This document shows, piece by piece, positions 25,207 to 33,971 of a stretch of DNA of 64,000 nt; the stretch's first letter is position 1; each line of letters begins with the position of its first letter. Both the position numbers and the translations under genes were made by a program. The stretch spans positions 1-64,000 of the forward strand of contig CAYNIW010000007.1 of NCBI GenBank assembly GCA_964397545.1. Reading direction: 5' to 3'. The notes under the pieces were generated by a model. It did no database searches. It worked only from the letters and a program-made list of their open reading frames with translations, and had not been told where the DNA came from. Source of the DNA: JAFGIG01 sp964397545 (GTDB taxonomy: Bacteria > SDB-A).

Positions 25207-25482
25207 TTGCTGACGGTTTTATCTATCTTGGCTCTCGGCATCTCAATCGGTTATCTAATCAGAAACAGAGAAAAAGAAGTTAAATATCTCGCGCCGATTA
25301 CGAGTGCATCTGTTTACATATTGCTTTTTCTTCTTGGCGTTTCCGTGGGAAACAACAAAACTGTGATATGCAGTCTCTCTTCTCTCGGGCTGAAAGCCAT
25401 GGCACTTACTCTCGGCGGAATTTTGGGAAGTGTTTTTGTTTCCATGATAGTTTACAGATTTTTCTTCAAAGGGGAAAAATGA
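25207..25482 (+). CDS. LysO family exporter, N-terminal half (split gene)
   Basis: A 91-residue protein with three hydrophobic segments and the LysO/DUF340 pattern LGVSVGNNK. In E. coli LysO (YbjE) exports lysine and is one chain of about 300 residues; here the N-terminal and C-terminal domains are separate overlapping genes. It starts at TTG (25207) with AGAGGA about 10 bases upstream. The stop overlaps the ATG of the second half by four bases (ATGA), so a matched pair is made. Confidence 0.8.
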   Translation: MLTVLSILALGISIGYLIRNREKEVKYLAPITSASVYILLFLLGVSVGNNKTVICSLSSLGLKAMALTLGGILGSVFVSMIVYRFFFKGEK

Positions 25483-26087
25483 CTAAATCCTTAATAATTA
25501 CGCTTTTCTTCTCTCTCGGGATTCTTTCAGGAATTTTTAACCTCCTCCCTGAATTTTTCTTGGACAAAGATACGAGCACCTACGCCCTTTATATTCTTAT
25601 GTTTCTCGTCGGCGTCGAAACAGGAGCCGATAAAAACGCCTTGAAAGCTGTGAAAAAATTCAACTTAAAAATACTTGCGATTCCTCTTACCGTAGTCATA
25701 GGGACCCTTGCAGGAACGGCGGCAGTATCTCCCTTTTTAAGCGGCATAAGTCTTCGCGAATCTCTCGCCGTCGGCGCGGGATTCGGATACTACAGCTTAT
25801 CAAGCGTGTTTATAAGCAAAATCAGCGGCGAAACTCTCGGTGTCATAGCTCTGATGTCAAATATATCAAGGGAAATAATCACCCTCTTGCTCGCACCCGT
25901 TCTGGTAAAGTATTTTGGAAAACTCGCGCCTATCGCTTCAGGCGGGGCAACAGCAATGGACACTACACTGCCTGTGATCATAAAATTTTCCGGCAAAGAT
26001 TATGCCGTAATAGCAGTTTTCAGCGGACTCTTATTGACTATACTCGTTCCATTCCTCGTCACAGTCATACTTAAAATCGGATTTTAA
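25479..26087 (+). CDS. lysO: LysO family exporter, C-terminal half (split gene)
   Basis: A 202-residue membrane protein with six or so hydrophobic segments and the LysO/DUF340 hallmarks LMFLVGVETGADK, VGAGFGYYSLSSVFISK, ALMSNISREIITLLL and GGATAMDTTLPVI. In family members the glycine/serine-rich stretch and the conserved acidic residues line the transport path. I chose ATG 25479, which overlaps the stop of the first half. An earlier start at 25368 would lie in a different frame inside the first half. Probable lysine (or related amine) export. Confidence 0.85.
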   Translation: MTKSLIITLFFSLGILSGIFNLLPEFFLDKDTSTYALYILMFLVGVETGADKNALKAVKKFNLKILAIPLTVVIGTLAGTAAVSPFLSGISLRESLAVGAGFGYYSLSSVFISKISGETLGVIALMSNISREIITLLLAPVLVKYFGKLAPIASGGATAMDTTLPVIIKFSGKDYAVIAVFSGLLLTILVPFLVTVILKIGF

Positions 26088-26216
26088 GTATAGTATTAAT
26101 CTAAATTCAGCAAAGGAAAATTATTGGAAAATTTTTGATTGTTTCGCTTACATAATCATGCGTTAGAGGCAGTTTTCAATATGTGATATAATAACTGAAT
26201 ATTGCCGGAGGAAATA

Positions 26217-26906
26217 ATGGCTTTATTTTTTTTCTTGACTATTCTGATTAGAAAAACACACTACCACTCAGATTATTCCGGGTATTTCATAGACCTTGCC
26301 GTAGTCATCACTGGCGTCACTGCGGCTTTCCTCTTAAATTCGGCATGGGAAAAACTGAAGAGCAGAAAACTTGAAAGGAAATATTTAGACAGTTTCATAG
26401 ACGACATAAAAGAAGATTTGTCTCTTGCTGAAGAAACTTTGGATCAAAACAGGAAACGATATGACAGAGCAAAATCTTATCTTGAAATCTTAAAGGAAGG
26501 ACAAAACAATCCCGAAGCATGTTTGGAAATTTTTAAGGACATAGCGGCAATAAATCAGTTCTCTCCAAAAACTTCGACATACGTGTCTATTGTAAACAGC
26601 GGCAATCTCAGCATCATAAGAGACTATAAACTTAAAGAGAAACTTTTCCAATACTATCAGAGTTTTGATGAAATTAAACTCAGAGAAAAAATACTGAACG
26701 ATTTCACTTTTGATACCGCAATTCCTTTTATTTACAAGAATATTGATCTTCTCAATCACAGGTTTATTAGAGATGAATCCATTCAATGCACCGATTTTAC
26801 AAACATTTTCATTGGCTATAATGCATTGCAGACTCAGTTATTCAATGCTTATAAGGACTTGAAAGATTCAAGCGAAAAACTGCTTGAAGAACTCAAAGGA
26901 AAATAA
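26217..26906 (+). CDS. DUF6090-like membrane-anchored protein
   Basis: A 229-residue protein with one or two N-terminal hydrophobic stretches, then VTGVTAAFLLNSAWEKLKSRKLERKY as a helix-plus-basic junction and a long charged helical domain. This junction (GV..AF.LN.W.E..k.rk.E..yL......D) is the pattern of DUF6090 proteins, common near signalling genes in the Bacteroidota and of unknown function. The ATG at 26217 has GGAGG upstream (26207-26211); a TTG at 26202 inside that site is rejected as start. The next gene begins within or just after its 3' end. Confidence 0.7.
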   Translation: MALFFFLTILIRKTHYHSDYSGYFIDLAVVITGVTAAFLLNSAWEKLKSRKLERKYLDSFIDDIKEDLSLAEETLDQNRKRYDRAKSYLEILKEGQNNPEACLEIFKDIAAINQFSPKTSTYVSIVNSGNLSIIRDYKLKEKLFQYYQSFDEIKLREKILNDFTFDTAIPFIYKNIDLLNHRFIRDESIQCTDFTNIFIGYNALQTQLFNAYKDLKDSSEKLLEELKGK

Positions 26907-26940
26907 ATTAATATCCCCTGTCTCTTCAACCCCTGAAAAA

Positions 26941-27654
26941 ATGATCTCAGTAACAATCCTTTTTCATGGAGAATTGAACGACTTTCTCTCAATAGAAAAA
27001 AAATTCAAAAAAATATCAATCAATCTTTTTAGCAGGTCATCATTAAAAGATCTCATCGAAAGTCAGGGAATTCCCCACACCGAAATAGGAAAAATATTGG
27101 TGGACGGAAGTTTTGCCGAATTTGGTTCAAAAGTTGCATATGGAAATTTGATCGAAGTATTCCCTGCAGAATATGCCTACATTGAAAATTTAAGGTTCAT
27201 CGCCGATGTTCATTTAGGAGTTTTGGCAAAAAGAATTCGGCTTTTCGGAATAGACTGTAAATACAGAAATGATTACGAAGATTCAACAATCGCTGAAATT
27301 TCATATACCGAAGACAGGACCGTTTTGACACGAGACGTCAAACTGCTCATGAGAAATAAGGTAAGAAAAGGATATTGGCTCAGATCGAAGGTAACAGGCG
27401 AACAACTCACGGAAGTATTTCGAAAATTCGATTTAACCGATAAAATCGAACCCTTCTCTCTCTGCATGGATTGCGGAGGAAAATTGGAAAACGTCACGAA
27501 AAATGAAATATTAACCCAAATCCCTCCCGGAACTGCAGAGAGATTCGACAAATTCCTCCGGTGCGGGTTATGCAAAAAAGTTTATTGGGAGGGTTCTCAT
27601 TACCCCAAATTACTGAAAATAATCAATGAATTCAAGAAAAAAAAACTTGATTAA
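26941..27654 (+). CDS. Mut7-C RNAse domain protein with ubiquitin-like N-terminus
   Basis: A 237-residue protein. Residues 1-80 form a beta-grasp (ThiS/ubiquitin-like) domain, ending in GNLIEVFPAE. Residues about 85-170 hold the PIN-like Mut7-C core with FIADVHLGVLAKRIRLFG, a DRTVLTRDVKLL acidic motif, and a zinc ribbon CMDCGGKLE ... CGLCKKVYWEGSHY. The Mut7-C domain is predicted to be a nuclease; bacterial members pair it with this ubiquitin-like domain. The start is uncertain: ATG 26941 begins the conserved part, while TTG 26884 lies in the previous gene. Neither has a good ribosome binding site. Confidence 0.82.
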   Translation: MISVTILFHGELNDFLSIEKKFKKISINLFSRSSLKDLIESQGIPHTEIGKILVDGSFAEFGSKVAYGNLIEVFPAEYAYIENLRFIADVHLGVLAKRIRLFGIDCKYRNDYEDSTIAEISYTEDRTVLTRDVKLLMRNKVRKGYWLRSKVTGEQLTEVFRKFDLTDKIEPFSLCMDCGGKLENVTKNEILTQIPPGTAERFDKFLRCGLCKKVYWEGSHYPKLLKIINEFKKKKLD

Positions 27655-27660
27655 AACAAA

Positions 27661-27690
27661 ACAGCTCTCAGTCAATGGACTGAGAGCTGT
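27661..27690. terminator. Bidirectional terminator between convergent genes
   Basis: ACAGCTCTCAGTC-AATG-GACTGAGAGCTGT is a perfect 13-bp stem with a tetraloop. On the minus strand it is followed by TTTTGTTTTAA, a good terminator for the RRM gene. On the plus strand the tail is weaker. Confidence 0.85.
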
Positions 27691-27724
27691 TAACTATTAA
27701 AAATTTTCGCGGATTATCTGGGAT

Positions 27725-27988
27725 TTAATTGTATCTCGGATTTTCCTCTTTGGGCCTGGCTTCGTTCACTCTTAACTTTCTGCCTTTGATCTCTTTTTCG
27801 TTGAGATCTTTCATCGCGTTTTCCGCTTCTTCATTGTTCGGCATTTCGACAAAACCGAAACCTTTGGGGCGTTTCGTCACTCTGTCGGTTATGATGTTTA
27901 CGGTCGCGACTTCTCCGAATTGTGAAAACATGTCTCTCAATTCGTCTTCGTTCAGTTCGTAGGGTAAATTACCCACATACAGCTTCAT
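27725..27988 (-). CDS. RRM-type RNA-binding protein
   Basis: An 87-residue protein consisting of a single RNA-recognition motif. RNP-2 is LYVGNLPY (3-10) and RNP-1 is KGFGFVEM (42-49), with the aromatic residues that stack on RNA bases. It resembles the small bacterial RRM proteins (Rbp family), often cold-induced and thought to bind structured mRNA. The gene is monocistronic: its own strong promoter lies at 28079-28107, an 84-base structured leader follows, and a terminator lies after the stop. Confidence 0.93.
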   Translation of the reverse strand: MKLYVGNLPYELNEDELRDMFSQFGEVATVNIITDRVTKRPKGFGFVEMPNNEEAENAMKDLNEKEIKGRKLRVNEARPKEENPRYN

Positions 27989-28078
27989 ACACTACCTCTT
28001 ACTTGTGCGATTCAAAAAAAACAGCATCAGCAGACCGCAAGCGATCCGGCTTTTGCCTTGACCAACATTACACGGGGA

Positions 28079-28107
28079 ATTCTAATCTTAAAGTATCGTT
28101 TTGTCAA
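28079..28107 (-). promoter_or_regulatory. Promoter of the RRM protein gene
   Basis: TTGACA (28102-28107), a 17-base spacer and TAGAAT (28079-28084) on the minus strand, close to the sigma-70 consensus. The leader it would produce (about 28072-27989) has two short hairpins (GGC-AAAA-GCC and GATCG-CTTG-CGGTC) and then a run of eight T before the ribosome binding site. Confidence 0.7.
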
Positions 28108-28152
28108 TAACATATAAATATATTTTTTACGAATTAATTTTTAGGGTTTTAT

Positions 28153-30120
28153 TTAAAACTCGCTGTCTATGTCAGGATCGAGATTGAATTCAAAATGAAG
28201 AAAATCTTGTATATCGGAGGTGTCCTCTATCGGGACAATCAGCGGAAGAGATTCATAGAAAATACTGTCCTCTTCAGGTTGATATCCGGTGTCTTCTTCA
28301 AAGGTGTAAACAGGCATGAAGACTGCATCCTCCCCAACGGGAGCTATATTCCCCACAAGCGCGGGGTGGGGAGAAATTTTGGTGAAATAATACTCGAAAA
28401 TCAACCTCGATATCGGAGCGGCTATCCTTCCTCCTGTCCCGCCGGCGCTTTCAATTATGACAATGACTGCTATTTCAGGGTCTTCAGCGGGCGCGAAACC
28501 TACGAAATAGGAATGGTCGTGCTCTCCTCTGTGCTCGGCTGTCCCTGTCTTGCCCGCAACTGTAATACCTTTGATGTGACATTCATATCCTGTCCCTCTA
28601 TCGTCGTTGACAGCGGAAATCAAAGCTCTTTTTATTATTTCCAGATCCTCAGGTATTATATTCAGCTTCTCCCTCTCCACCTGAGCTCTGTAGACAATTT
28701 GCCCTCTTTCGTCTTTAACCGAATCGACCACATAAGGTTTGACAAGATATCCTCCGTTGGCGATTGAAGAAAAATAGCGCAATATTTGAACGGGAGTAGC
28801 GAGAAGTTCTCCCTGGCCTATGCATAAGTTCACTACAACACCTTTTGGCCATTTCCCCACTCCGTATCTTGAATCCATCCAAACGCTGTCGGGCAAAAGC
28901 CCCTGCGCTTCCGGGAAAAGGTCAATGCCGGTCCTTTGGCCGAACCCGAACATTCTCAGCCATCTTATGAACTGCATGTATCCTATCCTCAAACCCGCCT
29001 GATAGAAAAAAATATCGCATGAAAACATCAGCGCTTCGGGAAGCGTGAGGCTCCCGTGAGGGCCTCCGGAACATTTGTGAGGGAGACCGTCTTTAAGGTC
29101 TATGTTTCCTTCGCAGGGCTCAAGAGGCGGACCTGTGTCGAGGACACCTGTCTCGAGCGTTACCAAGGCTGTCAGAGGTTTCAGGGTAGATGCCGGAGGA
29201 AAATTGCTCGCTATGGCTCTGTTTAAAAATGGGTGAAGAGGATTGCTTATTATGCTGTCCCATAGTTCCTGTCTAAGGCCGAAAGAAAGACTGTCGGGAG
29301 GAAATGAAGGTTTTGAGACCATGGCTAAAATAGCGCCGGTTTTGACGTTCATCACTATGCCGGTGCAGGCGTTATACCAGAGATAAAAATAGACCTTCTG
29401 CTGAAGACGTGTGTCTATTGTGGTGTAAACATCACAGCCTCTCGACGGCAGGATTGGTTCTTTTTCTGAAAAAGGCTGAAGCATTCTGCCGAGCTTGTCG
29501 ACTTCGACAAACTCGTGGCCTCTTCTGCCTTTCAGAAATGAATCGTATTGTCTTTCAATGCCTATTTTTCCTATGAAATCACCTTGTGCGTAAAAGGAAC
29601 TGTCGAACATCTTCAGTTCCTGCGGAGATATTTCGCCTACATATCCTATAACATGAGCTGTATATTTACCGAGAGGATACTCCCTCACGGGCTCTGCGAC
29701 TATCTGAACTCCGGGCAGTTCGTCTCTGTGTTCTTCGAGTTTGCATATCAGATCAAGGCTTACATCTCTGGCAATTCTTCTTATTCTTGTAGAAGTAGTA
29801 TCAATCCTTTCGAAAATATAGCTGTTGTCGACTCCGAGATAATAAGCCAGAGTCGGTGCTACTCCCGGATACTTTTTTATCATCTGGGGGTCCACCATAA
29901 TCGAATAACCCGGCCTGTTTTTGGCGAGTAAAACTCCTTTGGAATCAAATATGTCTCCCCTTGAAGGTTCGATAAGTCTAAGTTGTATGCTCGTCCTGGA
30001 AGATTTTTCCTGCCAAAAATCCCCTTGCAATATTTGGAGTCTGAAAAGGTTAACGGATATGAGAACAAACGCAAAAGATATTATATATTTGAAAATTTTT
30101 CCTTTTTTTGGATCCGTCAT
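28153..30120 (-). CDS. mrdA: Penicillin-binding protein 2 (elongation transpeptidase)
   Basis: Cross-links peptidoglycan during cell elongation as part of the rod complex. The 655-residue protein has an N-terminal membrane anchor (about 11-27), the dimerisation/pedestal region with RGDIFDSKG, and a transpeptidase domain with the three active-site motifs S311-TLK, SCD (367-369) and KTG (524-526). The middle motif SxN is SCD here, as in many PBP2 proteins. It is downstream of mreD with a four-base overlap, the usual pairing for rod-shape genes; rodA and mreBC are not in the window. The C-terminus has an acidic tail of about 50 residues beyond the catalytic domain. Confidence 0.95.
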   Translation of the reverse strand: MTDPKKGKIFKYIISFAFVLISVNLFRLQILQGDFWQEKSSRTSIQLRLIEPSRGDIFDSKGVLLAKNRPGYSIMVDPQMIKKYPGVAPTLAYYLGVDNSYIFERIDTTSTRIRRIARDVSLDLICKLEEHRDELPGVQIVAEPVREYPLGKYTAHVIGYVGEISPQELKMFDSSFYAQGDFIGKIGIERQYDSFLKGRRGHEFVEVDKLGRMLQPFSEKEPILPSRGCDVYTTIDTRLQQKVYFYLWYNACTGIVMNVKTGAILAMVSKPSFPPDSLSFGLRQELWDSIISNPLHPFLNRAIASNFPPASTLKPLTALVTLETGVLDTGPPLEPCEGNIDLKDGLPHKCSGGPHGSLTLPEALMFSCDIFFYQAGLRIGYMQFIRWLRMFGFGQRTGIDLFPEAQGLLPDSVWMDSRYGVGKWPKGVVVNLCIGQGELLATPVQILRYFSSIANGGYLVKPYVVDSVKDERGQIVYRAQVEREKLNIIPEDLEIIKRALISAVNDDRGTGYECHIKGITVAGKTGTAEHRGEHDHSYFVGFAPAEDPEIAVIVIIESAGGTGGRIAAPISRLIFEYYFTKISPHPALVGNIAPVGEDAVFMPVYTFEEDTGYQPEEDSIFYESLPLIVPIEDTSDIQDFLHFEFNLDPDIDSEF

Positions 30121-30620
30121 TTTTTGATGGACCTGAACAAAACCGTTATATATGAAAACTTCGCTACAAGTAAAAGTGAAAGAAAAAGAAGAGTCCCGCC
30201 GAGAAGCGTCGAATAAAAAATCTTAGGAAGTATTGACACAAGGAACACGTCTAAAACGTTTTCAGGTCTTGTCGAAACCCAAAAAATAAACGATTGAAGC
30301 GTATTTACAGCGAGGAGGCTAATAATCTTCCCCATGTGGTTTTCAAAGAAGTAACGGTTTTTATATTGACCTAAAATATATCCGGCGGCGCTGTAGAATA
30401 TGATTCCGACACCAATATAATATCTCGAATAAAAATCGAGAATCATTCCTGCCATGAAGCCTGCCCACATACCCATTCTTCTACCCCCGAAAAAAGCAGC
30501 GAATAGAATAAAAGCCGGAGTCAGTGTGGGTATCACATTTTTAACCGTCAGAAACCTGACGACAAAGAGTTCAAATAAAGCGGCAGAAACACCGATTAAA
30601 AGACCATAGACGACTCTCAT
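30117..30620 (-). CDS. mreD: Rod shape-determining protein MreD
   Basis: A 167-residue membrane protein with about five hydrophobic segments, typical in length and pattern for MreD, including GFMAGMILDFYSRYYIGVG. It works with MreC, PBP2 and RodA in cell elongation. Its ATG shares one base with the hslU stop, and its stop overlaps mrdA by four bases, so it is translated together with mrdA. Confidence 0.88.
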   Translation of the reverse strand: MRVVYGLLIGVSAALFELFVVRFLTVKNVIPTLTPAFILFAAFFGGRRMGMWAGFMAGMILDFYSRYYIGVGIIFYSAAGYILGQYKNRYFFENHMGKIISLLAVNTLQSFIFWVSTRPENVLDVFLVSILPKIFYSTLLGGTLLFLSLLLVAKFSYITVLFRSIKK

Positions 30621-31984
30621 CAGAGTATGTATTTCCTCGAGTCTTCTTCTTTCATTATACTTTCGAGTTTTTCTTTCACCATTTCCTCAGTTACATTTTT
30701 AGTTCCGGGTTCTTCAGTCGCATTGAAAAGTATGTCCTCAAGAAGAACATTCATAACAGTCTGAAGCCTTCTCGCACCAATATTTTCCGAAGTTCTGTTG
30801 AGTTCAAAGGAGACTTTCGCTATGTGTCTCAACGAATCACCTTCGAATTGCAAATTGACTCCGTCTTGTTTTAAGAGTTCCTGATACTGAATTATAAGCG
30901 AATTTTTAGGTTCTTTCAGAATTCTATGGTAATCCTCTTCATTTAAGTCATTGAGCATGACTCTTATCGGGAATCTACCTTGAAATTCAGGTATCATGTC
31001 GGAAGGATTTGAAACATTGAATGCTCCTGCCGCTATGAAAAGCATATGATCCGTTTTTACAGTCCCGAACCGGGTTTGAACCGTTGTCCCCTCAATAATC
31101 GGCAGCAAATCTCTTTGGACACCTTCCCTGGAAACATCCTGCCCGGATTTGGTATTGTTCTCGTCGCTGACAGTTATTTTGTCTATCTCGTCTATGAATA
31201 TGATTCCCTGCTCTTCGGCGAGGTGGCATGCTTCAAGACCTATGTCGTGTTCTTCCAACAGAGCTGAAACTTCTTCTTCCAAAAGTATTTCGAAAGCGTC
31301 TCTCAGCTTGACCTTTTTCATTTTTCTTCTTTTCGGACCTATGTTTCCTATCATGTCCTGCATGTTTATTCCCATCTCTTCCATGCCGGCGGGTGAAAAA
31401 ACTTCGATGAAAGGTTTTCCAGCCGCGGAAGAGACCGGAATCTCAATTTCTCTTTCATCGAGCACTCCATTTTTAAGCATAGTTCTGAGATTTTCCCTCG
31501 TCGAAGAATCCGTTTGGATTCCGGGGACCTTTGAAGAAGGAAGTAAAATATCGAGAATTCTCTCTTCAGTTTTAGCTTCAGCCAAAGGTTTAATTTTTGC
31601 GGAGATTTTGGTTTTTATCATCATCGCCGCGGTATGAACGAGATCTCTTACCATTGAAGACACGTTTTTTCCGACATATCCTATCTCAGTGTATTGTGTC
31701 GCTTCGACCTTGACGAAAGGCGCCTGAAGAAGTTTTGCCAGTCTTCTGGCAATTTCCGTTTTCCCTACTCCCGTCGGCCCTATCATAATTATGTTCGCGG
31801 GAATGATGTCCTCTCTCAAATTTTTCGGGACACGCGCTCTCCTCCATCTGTTTCTTACGGCTATGGAAACTGCTTTTTTAGCTTCGGGCTGTCCGACTAT
31901 GTATTGATCCAGAAACTCGACTATTTTTTTAGGCGTCAAAGCCGCATTAAAATCTTCAATTATTTCAAAACTCTGTTCCGTCAA
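30620..31984 (-). CDS. hslU: ATP-dependent protease ATPase subunit HslU
   Basis: AAA+ unfoldase that feeds proteins into the HslV protease. The protein is 454 residues from the start I choose: TTG at 31982-31984, which overlaps the hslV stop (TTGA) and has GGAGG eight bases upstream. An in-frame GTG/ATG start at 32026 would add 14 residues inside hslV and is less likely. Walker A GPTGVGKT is at 69-76, followed by GYVGKN, an inserted I-domain (about 105-230), Walker B IIFIDEIDK, sensor/arginine-finger region and the HslV-docking C-terminus DSRKYIL. Confidence 0.94.
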   Translation of the reverse strand: MTEQSFEIIEDFNAALTPKKIVEFLDQYIVGQPEAKKAVSIAVRNRWRRARVPKNLREDIIPANIIMIGPTGVGKTEIARRLAKLLQAPFVKVEATQYTEIGYVGKNVSSMVRDLVHTAAMMIKTKISAKIKPLAEAKTEERILDILLPSSKVPGIQTDSSTRENLRTMLKNGVLDEREIEIPVSSAAGKPFIEVFSPAGMEEMGINMQDMIGNIGPKRRKMKKVKLRDAFEILLEEEVSALLEEHDIGLEACHLAEEQGIIFIDEIDKITVSDENNTKSGQDVSREGVQRDLLPIIEGTTVQTRFGTVKTDHMLFIAAGAFNVSNPSDMIPEFQGRFPIRVMLNDLNEEDYHRILKEPKNSLIIQYQELLKQDGVNLQFEGDSLRHIAKVSFELNRTSENIGARRLQTVMNVLLEDILFNATEEPGTKNVTEEMVKEKLESIMKEEDSRKYIL

Positions 31985-32517
31985 TTGATGACCTCCACTG
32001 TGATTTCCATGTTTGTGTAGATGCATATTTCGGAAGTTATCTCGAGCGCTTTTTTCACAATATCTCCTGGATTCATTTGCGTGTGTCGCAAAAGAGCCCT
32101 CGCGGCCGCTGTCGCGTAAGGTGCACCCGAGCCGATGGCAATTACTCCGTCTTCGGGCGATATTACATCGCCCTGGCCCGATATAAGAAGAGCACTCGAT
32201 CTGTCCGCAGCGACAAGCATGGCTTCAAGCTTTCGGAGAATCTTGTCTTTTCTCCATTCTCTTGCGAGCGCCACTGCGGCTCGATTTAGCTGATCCGGAT
32301 GTTCCTTGATATGTTTTTCAAACCTGTCAAAAAGGGTGAACGCGTCAGCCACTGACCCAGCGAAACCCACAACCACTTTGCCTTCAGCCATTTTTCTGAG
32401 TTTAACGGCTTTCGATTTTATAACAGTGTTGCCGAAAGTAACCTGGCCGTCAGCTCCGATTGAGGCGGAGTTGTCCCTTACGACAGCCAATACAGTTGTG
32501 CCTCTTATTTCGTTCAC
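31981..32517 (-). CDS. hslV: ATP-dependent protease proteolytic subunit HslV
   Basis: Threonine peptidase that forms the double hexameric chamber of HslUV. In the 178-residue protein the mature N-terminus should be Thr7 in GTTVLAV, after removal of a short propeptide. GADGQVT and VGFAGSVADAFTL are family motifs. The start is GTG, overlapping the guaB stop (GTGA) with GGAG 7 bases upstream. hslU follows with a four-base overlap. Confidence 0.95.
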   Translation of the reverse strand: MNEIRGTTVLAVVRDNSASIGADGQVTFGNTVIKSKAVKLRKMAEGKVVVGFAGSVADAFTLFDRFEKHIKEHPDQLNRAAVALAREWRKDKILRKLEAMLVAADRSSALLISGQGDVISPEDGVIAIGSGAPYATAAARALLRHTQMNPGDIVKKALEITSEICIYTNMEITVEVIN

Positions 32518-33971
32518 TTGAATACTCCGTAATTTGGCGGTTCTTCGGTTATTATTATGTCATGCGGATGGCTTTCTCTCAGTCCTGAAGAAGACATTCT
32601 CAAAAACACCGCTTTCTTTTTCAGATCCGAAAGATTTGAAGCGCCAATATATCCCATTCCCGCTTTGAGTCCTCCGATAAGCTGGTATATAACTTCATTA
32701 ACACTCCCCCTGTAAGGCACTCTCGCGACTACGCCTTCCGGAACGAATTTTGTCATTCCTTCCTGAAAATATCTGTCAGCGCTTCCTTTTTTCATAGCCT
32801 GGAGGGAACCCATTGCCCTATAAACTTTGAAGCTTCTACCCTCAAGGTAAACTATTTCTCCGGGGCTTTCATCAGTTCCGGCGAAGAGGCTTCCAATCAT
32901 TATCACTCCTGCTCCCGCGGCCATTGCTTTCACTATGTCACCGGAATATTTTATACCTCCGTCAGAAATAACGGGAATATTCCTTAAGGAAGCTAATTCA
33001 ACTGTGTCCATTATTGCAGTTAATTGCGGAACACCCACCCCAGCGACAACTCTAGTGGTGCATATAGAACCAGGCCCTATACCGACTTTAACCGCATCAA
33101 CACCCGCGGAAATCAAATCCGAGGCACCTTCCCTAGTGGCCACATTGCCTCCCACAAGCGCCAGCTCCGGGTATTTGCTCCTTACATTCTCAATTACTTT
33201 CAGGACGCCAGAAGAATGTCCGTGCGCGGTGTCGACGACAATAACATCAGCACCCGATTCTACAAGAGAATCAACCCTTAATTCAGTATCGGAAGAAACC
33301 CCTACCGCGGCAGCGACTCTCAGCCTTCCATCTTTGTCTTTGCAAGCATGGGGAAACCAAATCTTTTTTTCCACGTCTTTCACTGTCATGAGACCGCAAA
33401 TTTTACCTTCAGTATCAATTATAGGAAGCTTTTCTATCTTGTATTTTTGAAACACTTCTATCGCCTGTTCTACCGAAGTTCCTACCGGAGCCGTCTTCAG
33501 GTCCTTTGAAGTCATAAGTTCCGAAACTTTCTTGGTTATATCAGTTTCAAACATTACGTCTCTGTGGGTCAATATTCCGACAAGCTTGTCTTTTTCGTCA
33601 ACAACACATAAACCTGAAATTCCATAATCTTTCATTAAACTTAAAGCCTTTTTGAGAGGGACATTGGGTTTTACGGTTATCGGAGTGCTTATCATGCCGC
33701 TTTCGGATCTTTTTACTTTTCTGACTTCTTCGTTCTGTTTCTCTATAGGCATGTTCTTGTGAATCACGCCCATACCGCCTTCTCTTGCCATTGCTATCGC
33801 CATCGGAGATTCAGTAACCGTGTCCATTGCGGCGCTAATCAGAGGTATATTGAGCTCGATATCACGCGCTATCCTTGTCTTGACTTCAACCTGATTAGGT
33901 AAAACCGAAGAATTCTGAGGAGCGAGAAGGACATCGTCGAAAGTCAACGCTTCCTTATAATCATTTTTCAT
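32514..33971 (-). CDS. guaB: Inosine-5'-monophosphate dehydrogenase
   Basis: Oxidises IMP to XMP with NAD+, the committed step of GMP synthesis. The 485-residue TIM-barrel enzyme has a CBS-domain pair at about 95-200, the catalytic loop GIGPGSICTTR with its Cys at about residue 301, and the flap-like region with GSADRYFQ and VPEGVVARVPYRG. It overlaps mazG upstream by 11 bases and hslV downstream by four. Confidence 0.96.
   Translation of the reverse strand: MKNDYKEALTFDDVLLAPQNSSVLPNQVEVKTRIARDIELNIPLISAAMDTVTESPMAIAMAREGGMGVIHKNMPIEKQNEEVRKVKRSESGMISTPITVKPNVPLKKALSLMKDYGISGLCVVDEKDKLVGILTHRDVMFETDITKKVSELMTSKDLKTAPVGTSVEQAIEVFQKYKIEKLPIIDTEGKICGLMTVKDVEKKIWFPHACKDKDGRLRVAAAVGVSSDTELRVDSLVESGADVIVVDTAHGHSSGVLKVIENVRSKYPELALVGGNVATREGASDLISAGVDAVKVGIGPGSICTTRVVAGVGVPQLTAIMDTVELASLRNIPVISDGGIKYSGDIVKAMAAGAGVIMIGSLFAGTDESPGEIVYLEGRSFKVYRAMGSLQAMKKGSADRYFQEGMTKFVPEGVVARVPYRGSVNEVIYQLIGGLKAGMGYIGASNLSDLKKKAVFLRMSSSGLRESHPHDIIITEEPPNYGVFK

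Noticed and set aside
33024..33281. Long frames antisense to guaB, hslU and gmd
   Set aside because: These mirror conserved enzymes and have no ribosome binding sites or codon pattern of their own.
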